Translations under genes and position numbers: made by a program
Shown here: piece after piece, positions 1 to 9,314 of the stretch
How the letters are laid out: the number at the start of each line of letters is the position of its first letter
Numbering within the stretch: position 1 is the stretch's first letter
The notes under the pieces: generated by a model
What the model was told of the DNA's origin: nothing
What the model saw: only the letters and a program-made list of their open reading frames with translations
Database searches by the model: none
Assembly (NCBI RefSeq): GCF_016469335.1
Contig: NZ_CP059888.1
Span: 3,038,001 to 3,102,000 of the forward strand
From: Flocculibacter collagenilyticus
GTDB lineage: Bacteria > Pseudomonadota > Gammaproteobacteria > Enterobacterales > Alteromonadaceae
Length of the DNA: 64,000 nt
Direction of reading: 5' to 3'

Positions 1-1002
1 GATGTAGAATAAGTTAGGATCAATACTTTCAGGGAAGTAAGTAAAAACACTGCTTGCTAGTTGTTGGTCGCTAACCAATGACTTATGCAAACGCGAGCTA
101 TTACCTGAGCTTAAAATTTCACTTAGCATATTTAATGCGTAGTAATCTTTATGCTGGGTATTAGGCACATGATAGCCAATCATAATATTTGGCGTAGTTA
201 CTGAAGCCTTGTGCGCATAAACTCTTCGCTCACCTTTTTGCTCTGGCTCAACCGTATGTACTTCACGCGGCTCAGCTTGTGCTGGAATTGGCTCAAAGTA
301 TTTTTTTGCTAGTGCTTTTACTTTTTCGACGGTTACATCACCTGCAATAACAACCACAGCATTATTCGGCGCATAATAGGTTTTATGATACTCTTTTAGA
401 TCTTCTAAGCTCCAGTTTTCTATATCTGAAGCATGACCAATTACAGGCCAGCTATAAGGATGGGCACGAAAAGCAGCACCTTTTACTTCTTGCCAAATCG
501 ATCTAAAGTTTGAGTTTTCTAGTCCTGTTGTACGCTCAGAACTTACCACGCCACGTTCACTTTCTACCATGCTTTTTTCAATAGCTAGGTGCTGAATGCG
601 GTCAGCCTCTAGGTCAAACATGGTTTCCATTGAGTCTGCAGGAAACCAGTTGGTATAAACAGTTAAATTTTCAGTGGTATAGGCATTATTACTGCCGCCA
701 GCAGCTTCCATGGTGCGGTCAAACATTTTTGGGCCATATTTCTTAGCACCATTGAACATCATATGTTCGAAGAAATGTGATAATCCTGTAATGCCCGGAT
801 ATTCATTACGCGAACCAACCTTCCAAAAGATATACATATTGGCATTAGGAATAGAATGATCTTCTAACACCATAATTTGCATGCCGTTTTTAAGCTTAAA
901 TTGTTTTACATCAGACGCTTCGGTAATCGCATAGCTTGATAATGACACTAACGCTACTGCTAGAACTGAACAACGTGTAATGAGTTTTTTTATTGCCACC
1001 AT
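1..1002 (-). CDS. M16 family zinc peptidase (insulinase-like), C-terminus cut by window edge
   Basis: Reading leftwards from an ATG at 1002, the frame stays open to the window edge, giving about 334 N-terminal residues. A hydrophobic leader ending near SLSSYA looks like a signal peptide. The inverted zinc motif HFFEH (HxxEH) lies at about residues 76-80 (nt 763-777), and a long conserved stretch (AGGSNNAYTTENLT, then NWFPADSM) is typical of the M16 catalytic half. It is expected to be a periplasmic metallopeptidase. The ATG at 1002 is preceded by GGAG at 6 nt spacing; another in-frame ATG at 1014 is less well placed. The C-terminal half is not visible. Confidence 0.9.
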   Translation of the reverse strand, partial: MVAIKKLITRCSVLAVALVSLSSYAITEASDVKQFKLKNGMQIMVLEDHSIPNANMYIFWKVGSRNEYPGITGLSHFFEHMMFNGAKKYGPKMFDRTMEAAGGSNNAYTTENLTVYTNWFPADSMETMFDLEADRIQHLAIEKSMVESERGVVSSERTTGLENSNFRSIWQEVKGAAFRAHPYSWPVIGHASDIENWSLEDLKEYHKTYYAPNNAVVVIAGDVTVEKVKALAKKYFEPIPAQAEPREVHTVEPEQKGERRVYAHKASVTTPNIMIGYHVPNTQHKDYYALNMLSEILSSGNSSRLHKSLVSDQQLASSVFTYFPESIDPNLFYI

Positions 1003-1171
1003 GGCTAACTCCATTAAAAAGTGAAGACGGCATTGTAATCAATTTCTTATAAATAAAAAGTAGTTATGTGTGACAAACTGTTAATCAAGGCAACATTTTA
1101 GGAACAAATGGAGTGCCGACGATAAAATATGGATGGAATGTGAGTGAATAAGGTGAAATGAATAAAAACAA

Positions 1172-1204
1172 AAACGCGGCACCTATTTAATAAGCACCGC
1201 GTTT
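1172..1204 (-). terminator. Intrinsic terminator after the DUF47-pit operon
   Basis: Inverted repeat AAACGCGG / CCGCGTTT (1172-1179 and 1197-1204). On the minus strand it is followed by a T-rich tract (1171 down to about 1161), as expected for termination of pit. The plus-strand tail is also T-rich, so it may work in both directions. Confidence 0.7.
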
Positions 1205-1250
1205 ATTTTCAATATTGCTAATTATGATTAACTAGCAAAAATCATGATGC

Positions 1251-2528
1251 TTAAAGCAGTATAGCTTTTAGCATTAAGAAGAAGATTATCGCTAAACCAG
1301 CACCTACAGGTAGCGTTACTACCCACGACACTACGATGTTACGCACAACACCTAAATTTAGTGCAGCAATACCACGCGCTAAACCTACACCTAATACAGC
1401 CCCTACTAACGTTTGCGTAGTAGAGATTGGTAGGCCAGCACCCGACGCAATAACAACGGTTGATGCAGCCGCTAATTCAGCAGCAAAACCACGGCTTGGC
1501 GTAAGGTGTGTAATCCCCTTACCAATTGTTGCCATAACACGGTGGCCGAACAAGGCTAAACCAGCAACAATACCTAAACCACCAAGTGGTAAAATCCACC
1601 ATGCTAATTCAGCTTTCTTAGCAATTTCACCGTCGTTTTGAATAACATTTACTACCGCAGCTAGTGGACCGATAGCATTCGCTACGTCGTTTGAACCATG
1701 AGCAAACGCCATACAACACGCTGTTACTACCATTAAAATAGCAAAGATTTTTTCTACGTTGTTGTAATGCATTTCTTTGTCAGCAGCAGGGTCAATCTTA
1801 ACGCGGCTGATAAAAAACTTACCAATTAATGCAATTACAACAGCAACTAGTGCAGCATAAATATAAGCTTCAGTATTAGAAATGCTTAAGTCGCCTGACT
1901 TAACAACATGCTTTAAGCCTTTTTTAATTGTAACCAATGATAAGATAAAGCCCGCTAATCCCATATATACAGGAACATAACGCTTTGCATTTTTCAGCGG
2001 CTCATCGGTATCAAAAATCAGTTTTTGCGCACTGACAAATATAAAGTATGCCAGAATACCTGATAGTGCAGGCGTTACTATCCAGCTACCAACAATGCCA
2101 CCCACTTTGCCCCAGCTAACTGCTTCAACACCAATTGCAACCACTGCGAAACCAATAATGGCACCAACAATTGAATGAGTGGTTGATACTGGCCAACCTA
2201 AATAAGACGCTACAGCTAACCAAGTACCTGCTGCCATTAACGCTGAAATCATACCAAGTACAAGATATTCAGGAAGCGGCACAAATGGCGCTGTATCAAT
2301 TATTCCCTTACGAATCGTTGACGTTACTTCGCCACCCGCAAGATACGCACCTGCGAACTCAAAAATCATTGCAATAATGATTGCTTGTTTAATGGTTAGT
2401 GCTTTTGAACCTACAGATGTGCCCATTGCGTTAGCAACATCGTTAGCACCAATACCCCATGCCATAAAGAAACCGACAACAGCGGCAAAAACAATGAGCA
2501 TGAAGCCGTACGTTTGCAATAAATCCAT
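1251..2528 (-). CDS. pit: PiT family inorganic phosphate transporter
   Basis: Low-affinity inner-membrane phosphate carrier of the PiT family (cation-coupled uptake). The 425-residue protein has about ten hydrophobic segments and the two internally repeated family signatures: GANDVANA at residues 27-34 and GSNDVANAIGP near 277-287, each followed downstream by a P(V/I)STT motif (near 113 and 368). Full length for the family. It lies 38 bp downstream of the DUF47 gene on the same strand, the usual two-gene arrangement in proteobacteria, so both are probably one transcript ending at the hairpin at 1172-1204. Confidence 0.95.
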   Translation of the reverse strand: MDLLQTYGFMLIVFAAVVGFFMAWGIGANDVANAMGTSVGSKALTIKQAIIIAMIFEFAGAYLAGGEVTSTIRKGIIDTAPFVPLPEYLVLGMISALMAAGTWLAVASYLGWPVSTTHSIVGAIIGFAVVAIGVEAVSWGKVGGIVGSWIVTPALSGILAYFIFVSAQKLIFDTDEPLKNAKRYVPVYMGLAGFILSLVTIKKGLKHVVKSGDLSISNTEAYIYAALVAVVIALIGKFFISRVKIDPAADKEMHYNNVEKIFAILMVVTACCMAFAHGSNDVANAIGPLAAVVNVIQNDGEIAKKAELAWWILPLGGLGIVAGLALFGHRVMATIGKGITHLTPSRGFAAELAAASTVVIASGAGLPISTTQTLVGAVLGVGLARGIAALNLGVVRNIVVSWVVTLPVGAGLAIIFFLMLKAILL

Positions 2529-2566
2529 GAAAATGAACCTTTGTTTTTTTTAAAAATTTTGTTTAA

Positions 2567-3244
2567 CTAACGAGCTAACATTAGCTCTAAACGTGCACCA
2601 ACGCGCTCAGCTTCATCAGCTAAGCCCCCAACCCAATTGATAATGTCGTAAATAAACATCACATCGATAGGGTTTAAGTCTTTTTCGAAGGTTTGTAGTG
2701 ATTTACGCAATTCAATTTGCATGCTATCTGTATCGTCTTCGATTGCATCTAACTCGCTAATCATTTTTTCAACGATGTCTATTTCTCTGCCTGAGAAACT
2801 TGTTTCTAGCAGTTCATCAAATTCGTTAATTGCTTTTCTTGACTGTTCAACGGCATCAATACAGCGTTGAACATATAATTTGAAATCAACTTGGATTTGA
2901 GCTGGAATTTCTAAACGACGACCATACACACGGCCAGAGATATCTTTTGCTTTATTAGCAATTTTATCTTGCTGTGTGATTAACTCTAATAGGTCAGTAC
3001 GTTCAACCGGCATGAAGATACCACTTGGTAACTGTAAACGGATATCGCGTTTTAGCACGTCCGCTTCTTTTTCAATTTCTGAGATTTCTTTATGCAGTTT
3101 TTCTGCTAAATCCCAGTCATTGTTATACACGGCAGCAAAGAAAGGGAGTAAACGCTCACTTGCTTGATGCACTGTATTTATGTGTTCTTCAATCGGTTTT
3201 ATAGGTGATTTTGCAAACACACCTAATATTGAATTGCCAGGCAT
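2567..3244 (-). CDS. DUF47 / PhoU-like phosphate transport accessory protein
   Basis: 225-residue all-helical protein of the DUF47 family (TIGR00153-like), distantly related to PhoU and almost always encoded just before a PiT gene. Conserved segments are visible: an EIEKEADVLKRDIR helix near residues 56-69, then LPSGIFMPVERTDLLELI and a QQDKIANKAKDI helix. It probably modulates or couples to the Pit transporter, though the mechanism is not established from sequence. The ATG at 3244 has AAGG upstream. Its promoter (3281-3310) overlaps a reversed Pho-box-like site. Confidence 0.9.
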   Translation of the reverse strand: MPGNSILGVFAKSPIKPIEEHINTVHQASERLLPFFAAVYNNDWDLAEKLHKEISEIEKEADVLKRDIRLQLPSGIFMPVERTDLLELITQQDKIANKAKDISGRVYGRRLEIPAQIQVDFKLYVQRCIDAVEQSRKAINEFDELLETSFSGREIDIVEKMISELDAIEDDTDSMQIELRKSLQTFEKDLNPIDVMFIYDIINWVGGLADEAERVGARLELMLAR

Positions 3245-3280
3245 ATAATTACCTTTTTATTGCTTTAAAATTCGCTGCGG

Positions 3281-3322
3281 ATTCTACCCTAATAGAAAAC
3301 CAATTTGTAACCTTAATGTCAT
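3281..3322 (-). promoter_or_regulatory. DUF47-pit promoter overlapped by a reverse-oriented Pho-box-like site
   Basis: On the minus strand, TTACAA (3310-3305) and TAGAAT (3286-3281) form a -35/-10 pair with an 18-bp spacer, 37 bp upstream of the DUF47 ATG. The plus strand of the same stretch carries TTGTAAC-CTTA-ATGTCAT (3305-3322), two Pho-box-like heptamers at 11-bp period (4/7 and 6/7 to CTGTCAT). The site covers the -35 and points away from the operon. Repression by PhoB is an inference; PhoB repression of a DUF47-pit operon is known in Sinorhizobium meliloti. Confidence 0.5.
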
Positions 3323-3380
3323 TTTCTGCGGGTAAAATCAGCAAAATAATACTTTTGTCTTGATAATAAAGACAAAAAAA

Positions 3381-3414
3381 CAAAATGAGCCATCGTAATG
3401 AGTGGCTCATTTTG
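3381..3414 (-). terminator. Intrinsic terminator after phoU
   Basis: Perfect 12-bp inverted repeat (3381-3392 and 3403-3414, arm CAAAATGAGCCA) with a 10-nt loop. On the minus strand it is followed by a run of seven T (complement of 3380-3374). It lies 64 bp beyond the phoU stop, so it should end the pstCAB-phoU transcript. Confidence 0.9.
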
Positions 3415-3477
3415 CGAATTCTTTGTCTAAATTATTTTCTGTTAATCATTCAATTTAGTTGAACAATTAAAAAGCTG

Positions 3478-4191
3478 CTAGTTTCCTAACACATCCTTTT
3501 CAATTTCTTCACGACTAATGTGACGAATGTCTTTTCCTTTTACAAAGAAAATGACGTATTCACTGATATTCTGACAACGATCACCTATACGTTCTAGTGA
3601 ACGGGCTGACCATAACACGTTCATAATTTGTGGTATTGAACGTGGATCTTCCATCATATAGGTCATTAATTGACGAGTAACAGCCTCATACTCTTTATCT
3701 ACTTTTTTATCTTCCTTGTGCACTTCAAACGCACTATCAACATCCATGCGAGCAAATGCATCCAGTACATCATGCAGCATCTTAACTACATGGCGTCCCA
3801 TGTTGTCTAACTGCGTAAGCAACTCTTGCTGAGACTTGGTAAAAGACTCTAGAGCAACTTTTGCAATACGTTCTGCCTCATCACCGATTCGCTCTAGGTC
3901 AGCAATCGTTTTTGCTATTGCCAACACTAAGCGTAAATCGCTTGCTGCTGGCTGGCGCTTAGCAATTATTCGGGTACATTCTTCATCTATTTGTACTTCC
4001 ATTGCGTTTATTTTGTAATCGCTTGTTAGTACTTGTTTGGCAAGCTCTGGATCGCTATCATTCACTGCATTTAATGCATTGGTTAGTTGTTGTTCAACCA
4101 GACCGCCCATTGTTAAAACATGATTTCTAACTGCCTCTAGTTCGTCATTAAACTGACCAGAAATATGTTTATTTACATTAAGTTCCATCAT
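3478..4191 (-). CDS. phoU: Phosphate signalling protein PhoU
   Basis: Cytoplasmic negative regulator that links the Pst transporter to the PhoR kinase and keeps the Pho regulon off when phosphate is plentiful. The 237-residue protein has the two repeated three-helix PhoU domains; each carries a conserved metal-site helix, seen as [13 protein letters not shown] near residues 93-105 and [16 protein letters not shown] in the C-terminal half. Full length. The start MMELNVNKH has AGGAAA at normal distance. Last gene of pstC-pstA-pstB-phoU, 72 bp after pstB, before a strong terminator. Confidence 0.97.
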   Translation of the reverse strand: MMELNVNKHISGQFNDELEAVRNHVLTMGGLVEQQLTNALNAVNDSDPELAKQVLTSDYKINAMEVQIDEECTRIIAKRQPAASDLRLVLAIAKTIADLERIGDEAERIAKVALESFTKSQQELLTQLDNMGRHVVKMLHDVLDAFARMDVDSAFEVHKEDKKVDKEYEAVTRQLMTYMMEDPRSIPQIMNVLWSARSLERIGDRCQNISEYVIFFVKGKDIRHISREEIEKDVLGN

Positions 4192-4263
4192 AATTTCCTA
4201 TAACTTTTATATGTGCATGGCTAACAGTAAAGTGTCACTTATTTGATGTGAGTAACTTTTCTA

Positions 4264-5088
4264 TTACCCATATCGGCCAGTAATATAATCTTCAGTTTTC
4301 TTTTTTCTTGGCGTGGTAAACAAGGTATTAGTATCGCTGTATTCTATTAATTCGCCCATGTGCATAAATGCAGTTTGGTCAGATACTCGCGCTGCTTGTT
4401 GCATGTTATGCGTTACTATCACCACAGTGAATTTATTCTTTAAGTCATTCACTAGCTCTTCAATGGTGAGTGTTGAAATTGGATCAAGTGCTGAAGTTGG
4501 CTCATCTAGCAATAGTACTTCTGGCTCAATGGCAATTGAGCGCGCAATCACTAAACGCTGCTGCTGACCGCCTGACAAACCAAATGCGCTGTCGTGTAAG
4601 CGATCTTTCACTTCATCCCAAAGTGCAGCACCACGTAACGACTTTTCAACCACTTCATCTAATTCACGCTTGTTACTCATCCCCTGCAAACGCAAACCAT
4701 AAACAACGTTTTCATAAATAGACTTAGGAAAAGGATTAGGACGCTGGAACACCATTCCTACATTTCGACGTAATGCAGCAACATCTACATCCTTGTCATA
4801 AATATTTTTACCATGCAGATTTATTTCACCAGTTATGCGGCAAATATCTACTAAGTCGTTCATACGGTTAATACAACGCAATAGCGTTGATTTACCACAA
4901 CCTGAAGGGCCGATAAATGCTGTTACCTGCCCTTTTGGAATTTTCATATTAACGCCATGGAGTGCTTGTTTGTCACCATAAAACAATTCAAGATCTTTTA
5001 TTTCTAGTGCTGTTTGTTCTGCACTTAGGTTATTTAAATCTAGTTTATTGCTTTCATTTGCAATCACTTGTGGTTTAACTGAAATCAT
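4264..5088 (-). CDS. pstB: Phosphate ABC transporter ATP-binding protein PstB
   Basis: ATPase that powers high-affinity phosphate import through PstA/PstC. The 274-residue protein shows Walker [10 protein letters not shown] (residues 60-68), the Q-loop in VFQRPNPFP, the ABC signature LSGGQQQR (171-178), Walker B VLLLDEP (191-197) and the switch histidine in THNMQ (227). The first 25 residues before the ABC core are a short extension common in this group. It follows pstA after a 61-bp gap with no visible terminator, so one operon is likely. Confidence 0.98.
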   Translation of the reverse strand: MISVKPQVIANESNKLDLNNLSAEQTALEIKDLELFYGDKQALHGVNMKIPKGQVTAFIGPSGCGKSTLLRCINRMNDLVDICRITGEINLHGKNIYDKDVDVAALRRNVGMVFQRPNPFPKSIYENVVYGLRLQGMSNKRELDEVVEKSLRGAALWDEVKDRLHDSAFGLSGGQQQRLVIARSIAIEPEVLLLDEPTSALDPISTLTIEELVNDLKNKFTVVIVTHNMQQAARVSDQTAFMHMGELIEYSDTNTLFTTPRKKKTEDYITGRYG

Positions 5089-5149
5089 TCTTTTTCACCT
5101 AACTTAAAATTCTATTCTTCGAGAGTGTTGGTTAATAACGCTATGCAGA

Positions 5150-6799
5150 TTAATGCTCTAGCGATCTAAATTTCTCTCGTAAATGATTTCGTATTCCAAT
5201 CGCGGTGATATTTAACGCGACAATAACCGAAACCAATAAAAATGCGGTGGCATAAACCAGCGGTCGTGCCGCTTCTACATTCGGGCTTTGGAAACCAACA
5301 TCATAAATATGGAAACCTAAGTGCATAAATTTTCTATCAACATGAATAAACGGGAAATTGCCATCTAAAGGTAATGTTGGTGCCATTTTTACTACACCCA
5401 CCAACATTAATGGCGCAACTTCACCGGCAGCACGCGCAACAGCAAGAATCAATCCAGTCATAATTGCTGGGCTTGCCATTGGAATAACGATACGCCATAA
5501 CGTTTCTGCTTTAGTCGCCCCTAACGCTAATGACCCTTCACGTACGGCACTAGGTATACGTGACAACCCTTCTTCTGTAGAAACAATAACCACAGGTAAG
5601 GTTAATATTGCTAGCGTTAATGCTGACCATAATACACCTGGAGTACCAAATGTTGGGCCGGGTAAAGCTTCTGGATAAAATAATTTATCTATTGAACCAC
5701 CCAACATATAAACAAAGAAACCTAAGCCAAATACACCGTAAACGATAGAAGGTACACCTGCTAAGTTAATTACTGCAATGCGGATAATTTTAGTGACCGA
5801 GTTTTGCGCAGCATATTCATGTAGATAAATGGCAGCGATTACTCCAAACGGCGTCACAATAACAGCCATCAGCATCACCATAAATACTGTACCAAATATG
5901 GCAGGAAACACACCGCCTTCCGTATTTGCTTCACGCGGGTCGTCAGTAATAAACTTTGCTAATTGCTTAAAGTAAGTGCCTACTTTACTGATAAAAGACA
6001 TGTCATTAGGCATGGTGTAATCTAAGATCATTGCAATCGGAATGCTGACTTCTTTATTACGCATATCCTTTACAATAACGGTATCACGGTCAGCCTTAGC
6101 GCGAAGTGCAAAAAGTTGCTTTTCGTACGCTAAAAACTCTGCACGCAGCTCTGCTTTTTGCTGATTAATGTCGGCAAGCTTTGTTGCAGTAAGTTCATTA
6201 TCAAGCTCAAGCGCACGTTGCTTTAAACGCAACTTTTCTAATTTATAGTTAATACTACCAATCGGGCCATTTTGCAGATCAAGGGCTTGCTCGTTTAATG
6301 AAACAGCACGCTCAATCATCGCATCAAGGTTTGCAATCTTATCGCCAGCCATTGGCTGACCATCTTGCAGTATTTCTACTATATATCCATAGAAGTTGCC
6401 GTTCTTAGTACGTTCAAATTTGGCGATACCTTCAGGCGTTGTTCGGCTAGTAATATTGGTTTCAAGCAACCAACGGAAATCTAGCTCAACGTATTCGCGG
6501 TTACCTGTTTTAATGAGGTAACGTTCTACAAACTCTTTGTTGTAACCTTCTAAAGCTAGACCTTTACCACGCAAACGTGCAGTAGGAACTTGCTCTTTGT
6601 CATACAGCTCACCAATAATCGTTTGCTGTGTTCCATCAGGCTGAACTAAATCATACTGATATATATCAGACGGCCAAAAGTAACTTAAACCACGCCAACC
6701 AATTAATAGTAATAATCCGATGACTGAAATTAAGCTGATACTTACTGCACCCGCTGTCATCCAAATCCAAGGCGCACCTGACTTAAACCAATTATTCAT
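5150..6799 (-). CDS. pstA: Phosphate ABC transporter permease PstA, long form
   Basis: Inner-membrane permease of the Pst importer. At 549 residues it is far longer than E. coli PstA (about 296). One N-terminal membrane segment (residues 15-37) is followed by a roughly 250-residue soluble insert with a charged, coiled-coil-like stretch around 165-240, then the usual permease domain from about residue 300. The permease EAA loop is visible (EGSLALGATKAETLWRIVIP). Long PstA/PstC pairs are typical of Vibrio, Shewanella and Alteromonas relatives. It starts 11 bp after pstC with a strong AGGAAG ribosome site. Confidence 0.95.
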   Translation of the reverse strand: MNNWFKSGAPWIWMTAGAVSISLISVIGLLLLIGWRGLSYFWPSDIYQYDLVQPDGTQQTIIGELYDKEQVPTARLRGKGLALEGYNKEFVERYLIKTGNREYVELDFRWLLETNITSRTTPEGIAKFERTKNGNFYGYIVEILQDGQPMAGDKIANLDAMIERAVSLNEQALDLQNGPIGSINYKLEKLRLKQRALELDNELTATKLADINQQKAELRAEFLAYEKQLFALRAKADRDTVIVKDMRNKEVSIPIAMILDYTMPNDMSFISKVGTYFKQLAKFITDDPREANTEGGVFPAIFGTVFMVMLMAVIVTPFGVIAAIYLHEYAAQNSVTKIIRIAVINLAGVPSIVYGVFGLGFFVYMLGGSIDKLFYPEALPGPTFGTPGVLWSALTLAILTLPVVIVSTEEGLSRIPSAVREGSLALGATKAETLWRIVIPMASPAIMTGLILAVARAAGEVAPLMLVGVVKMAPTLPLDGNFPFIHVDRKFMHLGFHIYDVGFQSPNVEAARPLVYATAFLLVSVIVALNITAIGIRNHLREKFRSLEH

Positions 6800-6810
6800 G
6801 TGTGACTTCC

Positions 6811-9054
6811 TTATAATGAACTGTATTTTTCACGCAGGCGCTGTCTTACAAACTCCGCCACAGTGTTAAAAATGAATGTGAAAATAAACAGCACAAACGC
6901 TGCAAGGAATAAAATTCGATAATGTGAACTGCCTACCTCTGACTCTGGCATTTCAACAGCAATGTTTGCAGACAGTGTTCGCATACCTTGGAAAATACTC
7001 CAATCCATAATTGGGGTATTACCCGTTGCCATTAATACGATCATTGTTTCGCCAACAGCACGACCTAACCCCATCATAATTGCTGAGAAAATCCCTGGAC
7101 TGGCGGTTAGTAGAACAACACGAGTCAGTGTTTGCCACTGAGTTGCCCCTAACGCCAATGAACCATTAGACAAGTGTTTAGGCACTGAGAACACCGCATC
7201 TTCTGCAATAGAGAAAATAGTTGGGATAACAGCAAAGCCCATAGCAATACCAACAACGAGTGAGTTACGTTGATCAAAATCGATGCCTAAGTCGTTTGTA
7301 ATAAACGCGCGAATATCCCCGCCAAACATTAACTCTTCAACTGCTGGACTCACGGCAAAACAGAAGTATGAAACAATGATTACAATAGGTACCAAGATCA
7401 TTGGCTCCCATCCTTCAGGCACTATTTGTTTCGCTTTGCTAGATAGATTGTGCCAAGCAAACGCGGTAAGTATTATTGCGACAGGAAGTAAAATGAGGAT
7501 TAATACCACCGCGGGTAAATATTCTTCCATTAATGGCGCTAACCATAAACCTGCTAAGAAACCTAAAATAACAGTAGGTAAGGCTTCCATAATCTCAATG
7601 GTAGGTTTTACCGTTTTACGCATGCTTGGTGACATAAAGTAAGCGGTATAAATAGCTGCCGATAAGCCTATTGGCACTGCAAATAGCATGGCATACATTG
7701 CAGCTTTAATCGTACCAAAAGAAATAGGCACTAAGCTGAATTTAGACTCAAAATCATCTGATGCAGAGGTAGACTGCCAAATATAATCAGGCTCTGGGTA
7801 GCCTTCATACCAAACTTCTGACCACAGTGCAGACCAGGTAACTTCTGGGTGTTCATTTTCAATTTCGAATACTTTTAATGTGTTATCAGACACGATTAAA
7901 ACGGCGTTAGAGCGCGGAGCAACAGCAAGCGCGTCAATCGGGCCGTTAAAAATAGACTGTTGTAATAGCGTTGCTTCACTCGTAGTGTAATAAACGCCAA
8001 GTGAGCCATCGTCACCCGTTGCAAAAAACGTTTTACGGTAATATTCAGGATATAATTTATTTACTTTGTCTGAACTGCCGACAAATTGACGTATTTCTTT
8101 GAAGGCCCTACCGTTTTCTGAATTAACCTCAAACCACTGCGAAATAACTCCATTACTATTAGTAATCATTAATGAGTTAGCCCCTGCTAGTAACATTGCA
8201 TCTACCACATTGGCATTTTGAGCATTCGCGCTAAATGTTTGAATCACTTCTACGTCTTCAGGATCGCGTGTATCAACAATAAAAATATTATTCTCTGCAC
8301 GTACAATCGCACGTGATAAATCGGGAGTTAACAATACTTGCGATGGCTTAGTTGACGGGATCTCAATCGTGGAGAATGTTGGCGTCCACTCAATTTCTTC
8401 CGTCATCATATTTTCTTCAGCAAGCCAATGAGAAAAAATGACCGCGTTATCTTCAGTAATCGCAATAAATCCAGCCGTTTCTTCATCTACTGAAAACGCA
8501 AACTGCTTAAGGGCACGGCCTTCTTCGTCAATTTGTAATGGTTCCTGACCAAATGGATAAGCAATATCAGGCGAGATCTTTCGTTTATTATCTGGGAAGG
8601 TAACAAGAAATCTAGGACGAACAACAGTTACAGAACCATCGTCATAAGCATAAGCGTATTGACCAATATGTGGGGCAGTTTGAGCGAATGCACTGATATT
8701 TGCTTGTTCAGTAACAGAAACAGATTTAATTGTTGTACCTGAAGTTGGTTTTTTTAACGTAAAAAACTCAACTATACCCGTACTTGTAAATCGATAACCA
8801 ATTTCTGTTTGCTCTTCTAAGCCAACCGCTAATGTATTGCCAATGTCATTATTTTTATTTAACTCAATGGTAGTACGCTCTTCTATTTCAACTGAATGGA
8901 AAATAGGTTCAACCACGTACAATAAGTAAAAAAAGATCAACAACAATGCCACTAAAACCATTACGCCACCAAAGGTAACGCCGTATTTAGCGAATTTATC
9001 TTTATATAATCGAAAGCTTTCAGTTGTCAAAGCCATCGAACTTTGTTGTGACAT
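6811..9054 (-). CDS. pstC: Phosphate ABC transporter permease PstC, long form
   Basis: Partner permease of PstA, about 747 residues, over twice the E. coli length (319). One membrane segment near the N-terminus is followed by a roughly 400-residue extracytoplasmic domain with propeller-like repeated short strands, then the permease domain in the last 300 residues with the EAA loop NGSLALGATQWQTLTRVVL. The frame is open up to a GTG at 9096, but that codon lies upstream of the TATAAT -10 and inside the Pho box, so it cannot be translated from this promoter. The ATG at 9054 (MSQQSS) has AGAGG 5 nt upstream and is preferred. First gene of pstCAB-phoU. Confidence 0.93.
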   Translation of the reverse strand: MSQQSSMALTTESFRLYKDKFAKYGVTFGGVMVLVALLLIFFYLLYVVEPIFHSVEIEERTTIELNKNNDIGNTLAVGLEEQTEIGYRFTSTGIVEFFTLKKPTSGTTIKSVSVTEQANISAFAQTAPHIGQYAYAYDDGSVTVVRPRFLVTFPDNKRKISPDIAYPFGQEPLQIDEEGRALKQFAFSVDEETAGFIAITEDNAVIFSHWLAEENMMTEEIEWTPTFSTIEIPSTKPSQVLLTPDLSRAIVRAENNIFIVDTRDPEDVEVIQTFSANAQNANVVDAMLLAGANSLMITNSNGVISQWFEVNSENGRAFKEIRQFVGSSDKVNKLYPEYYRKTFFATGDDGSLGVYYTTSEATLLQQSIFNGPIDALAVAPRSNAVLIVSDNTLKVFEIENEHPEVTWSALWSEVWYEGYPEPDYIWQSTSASDDFESKFSLVPISFGTIKAAMYAMLFAVPIGLSAAIYTAYFMSPSMRKTVKPTIEIMEALPTVILGFLAGLWLAPLMEEYLPAVVLILILLPVAIILTAFAWHNLSSKAKQIVPEGWEPMILVPIVIIVSYFCFAVSPAVEELMFGGDIRAFITNDLGIDFDQRNSLVVGIAMGFAVIPTIFSIAEDAVFSVPKHLSNGSLALGATQWQTLTRVVLLTASPGIFSAIMMGLGRAVGETMIVLMATGNTPIMDWSIFQGMRTLSANIAVEMPESEVGSSHYRILFLAAFVLFIFTFIFNTVAEFVRQRLREKYSSL

Positions 9055-9084
9055 ACTTGCCTCTACCCTAAAAATTTGAGCCGG

Positions 9085-9118
9085 ATTATATTTCACTTAT
9101 ATGACACTAATGTTACAG
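9085..9118 (-). promoter_or_regulatory. Triple Pho box and -10 of the pstCAB-phoU promoter
   Basis: On the minus strand three heptamers sit exactly 11 bp apart: CTGTAAC (9118-9112), GTGTCAT (9107-9101) and GTGAAAT (9096-9090), with A/T-rich tetramer spacers, matching the PhoB consensus CTGTCAT-N4 direct repeat. A TATAAT hexamer (9090-9085) lies 10 bp after the second heptamer, the normal spacing for PhoB-activated promoters that lack a -35. Confidence 0.88.
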
Positions 9119-9314
9119 CAGCAAAAAAATGCCATTTTTAGCTCTAACTAGGCGGGGAAAACAGCTAGCAACTAGTAAGCAGCTGATAAAGAAGAAGATT
9201 AGCAACTTGTTATACACTTATTAAATTTATAAGACTAAAATACTAGACATCTTCGATAAAATATGGCATTAAAGTTAGACTTATCTTCCCTTTCAAGACT
9301 AGTGGTATCTGCCA

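Noticed and set aside
1336-1641. Plus-strand frame of about 100 codons opposite pit
   Set aside because: It is the complement of a well-conserved transporter and its composition (many Pro/Ala/Thr) is that of an antisense shadow.
9055-9096. N-terminal extension of pstC from GTG at 9096
   Set aside because: The GTG lies inside the Pho box and upstream of the -10, so it cannot be in the transcript made from this promoter.
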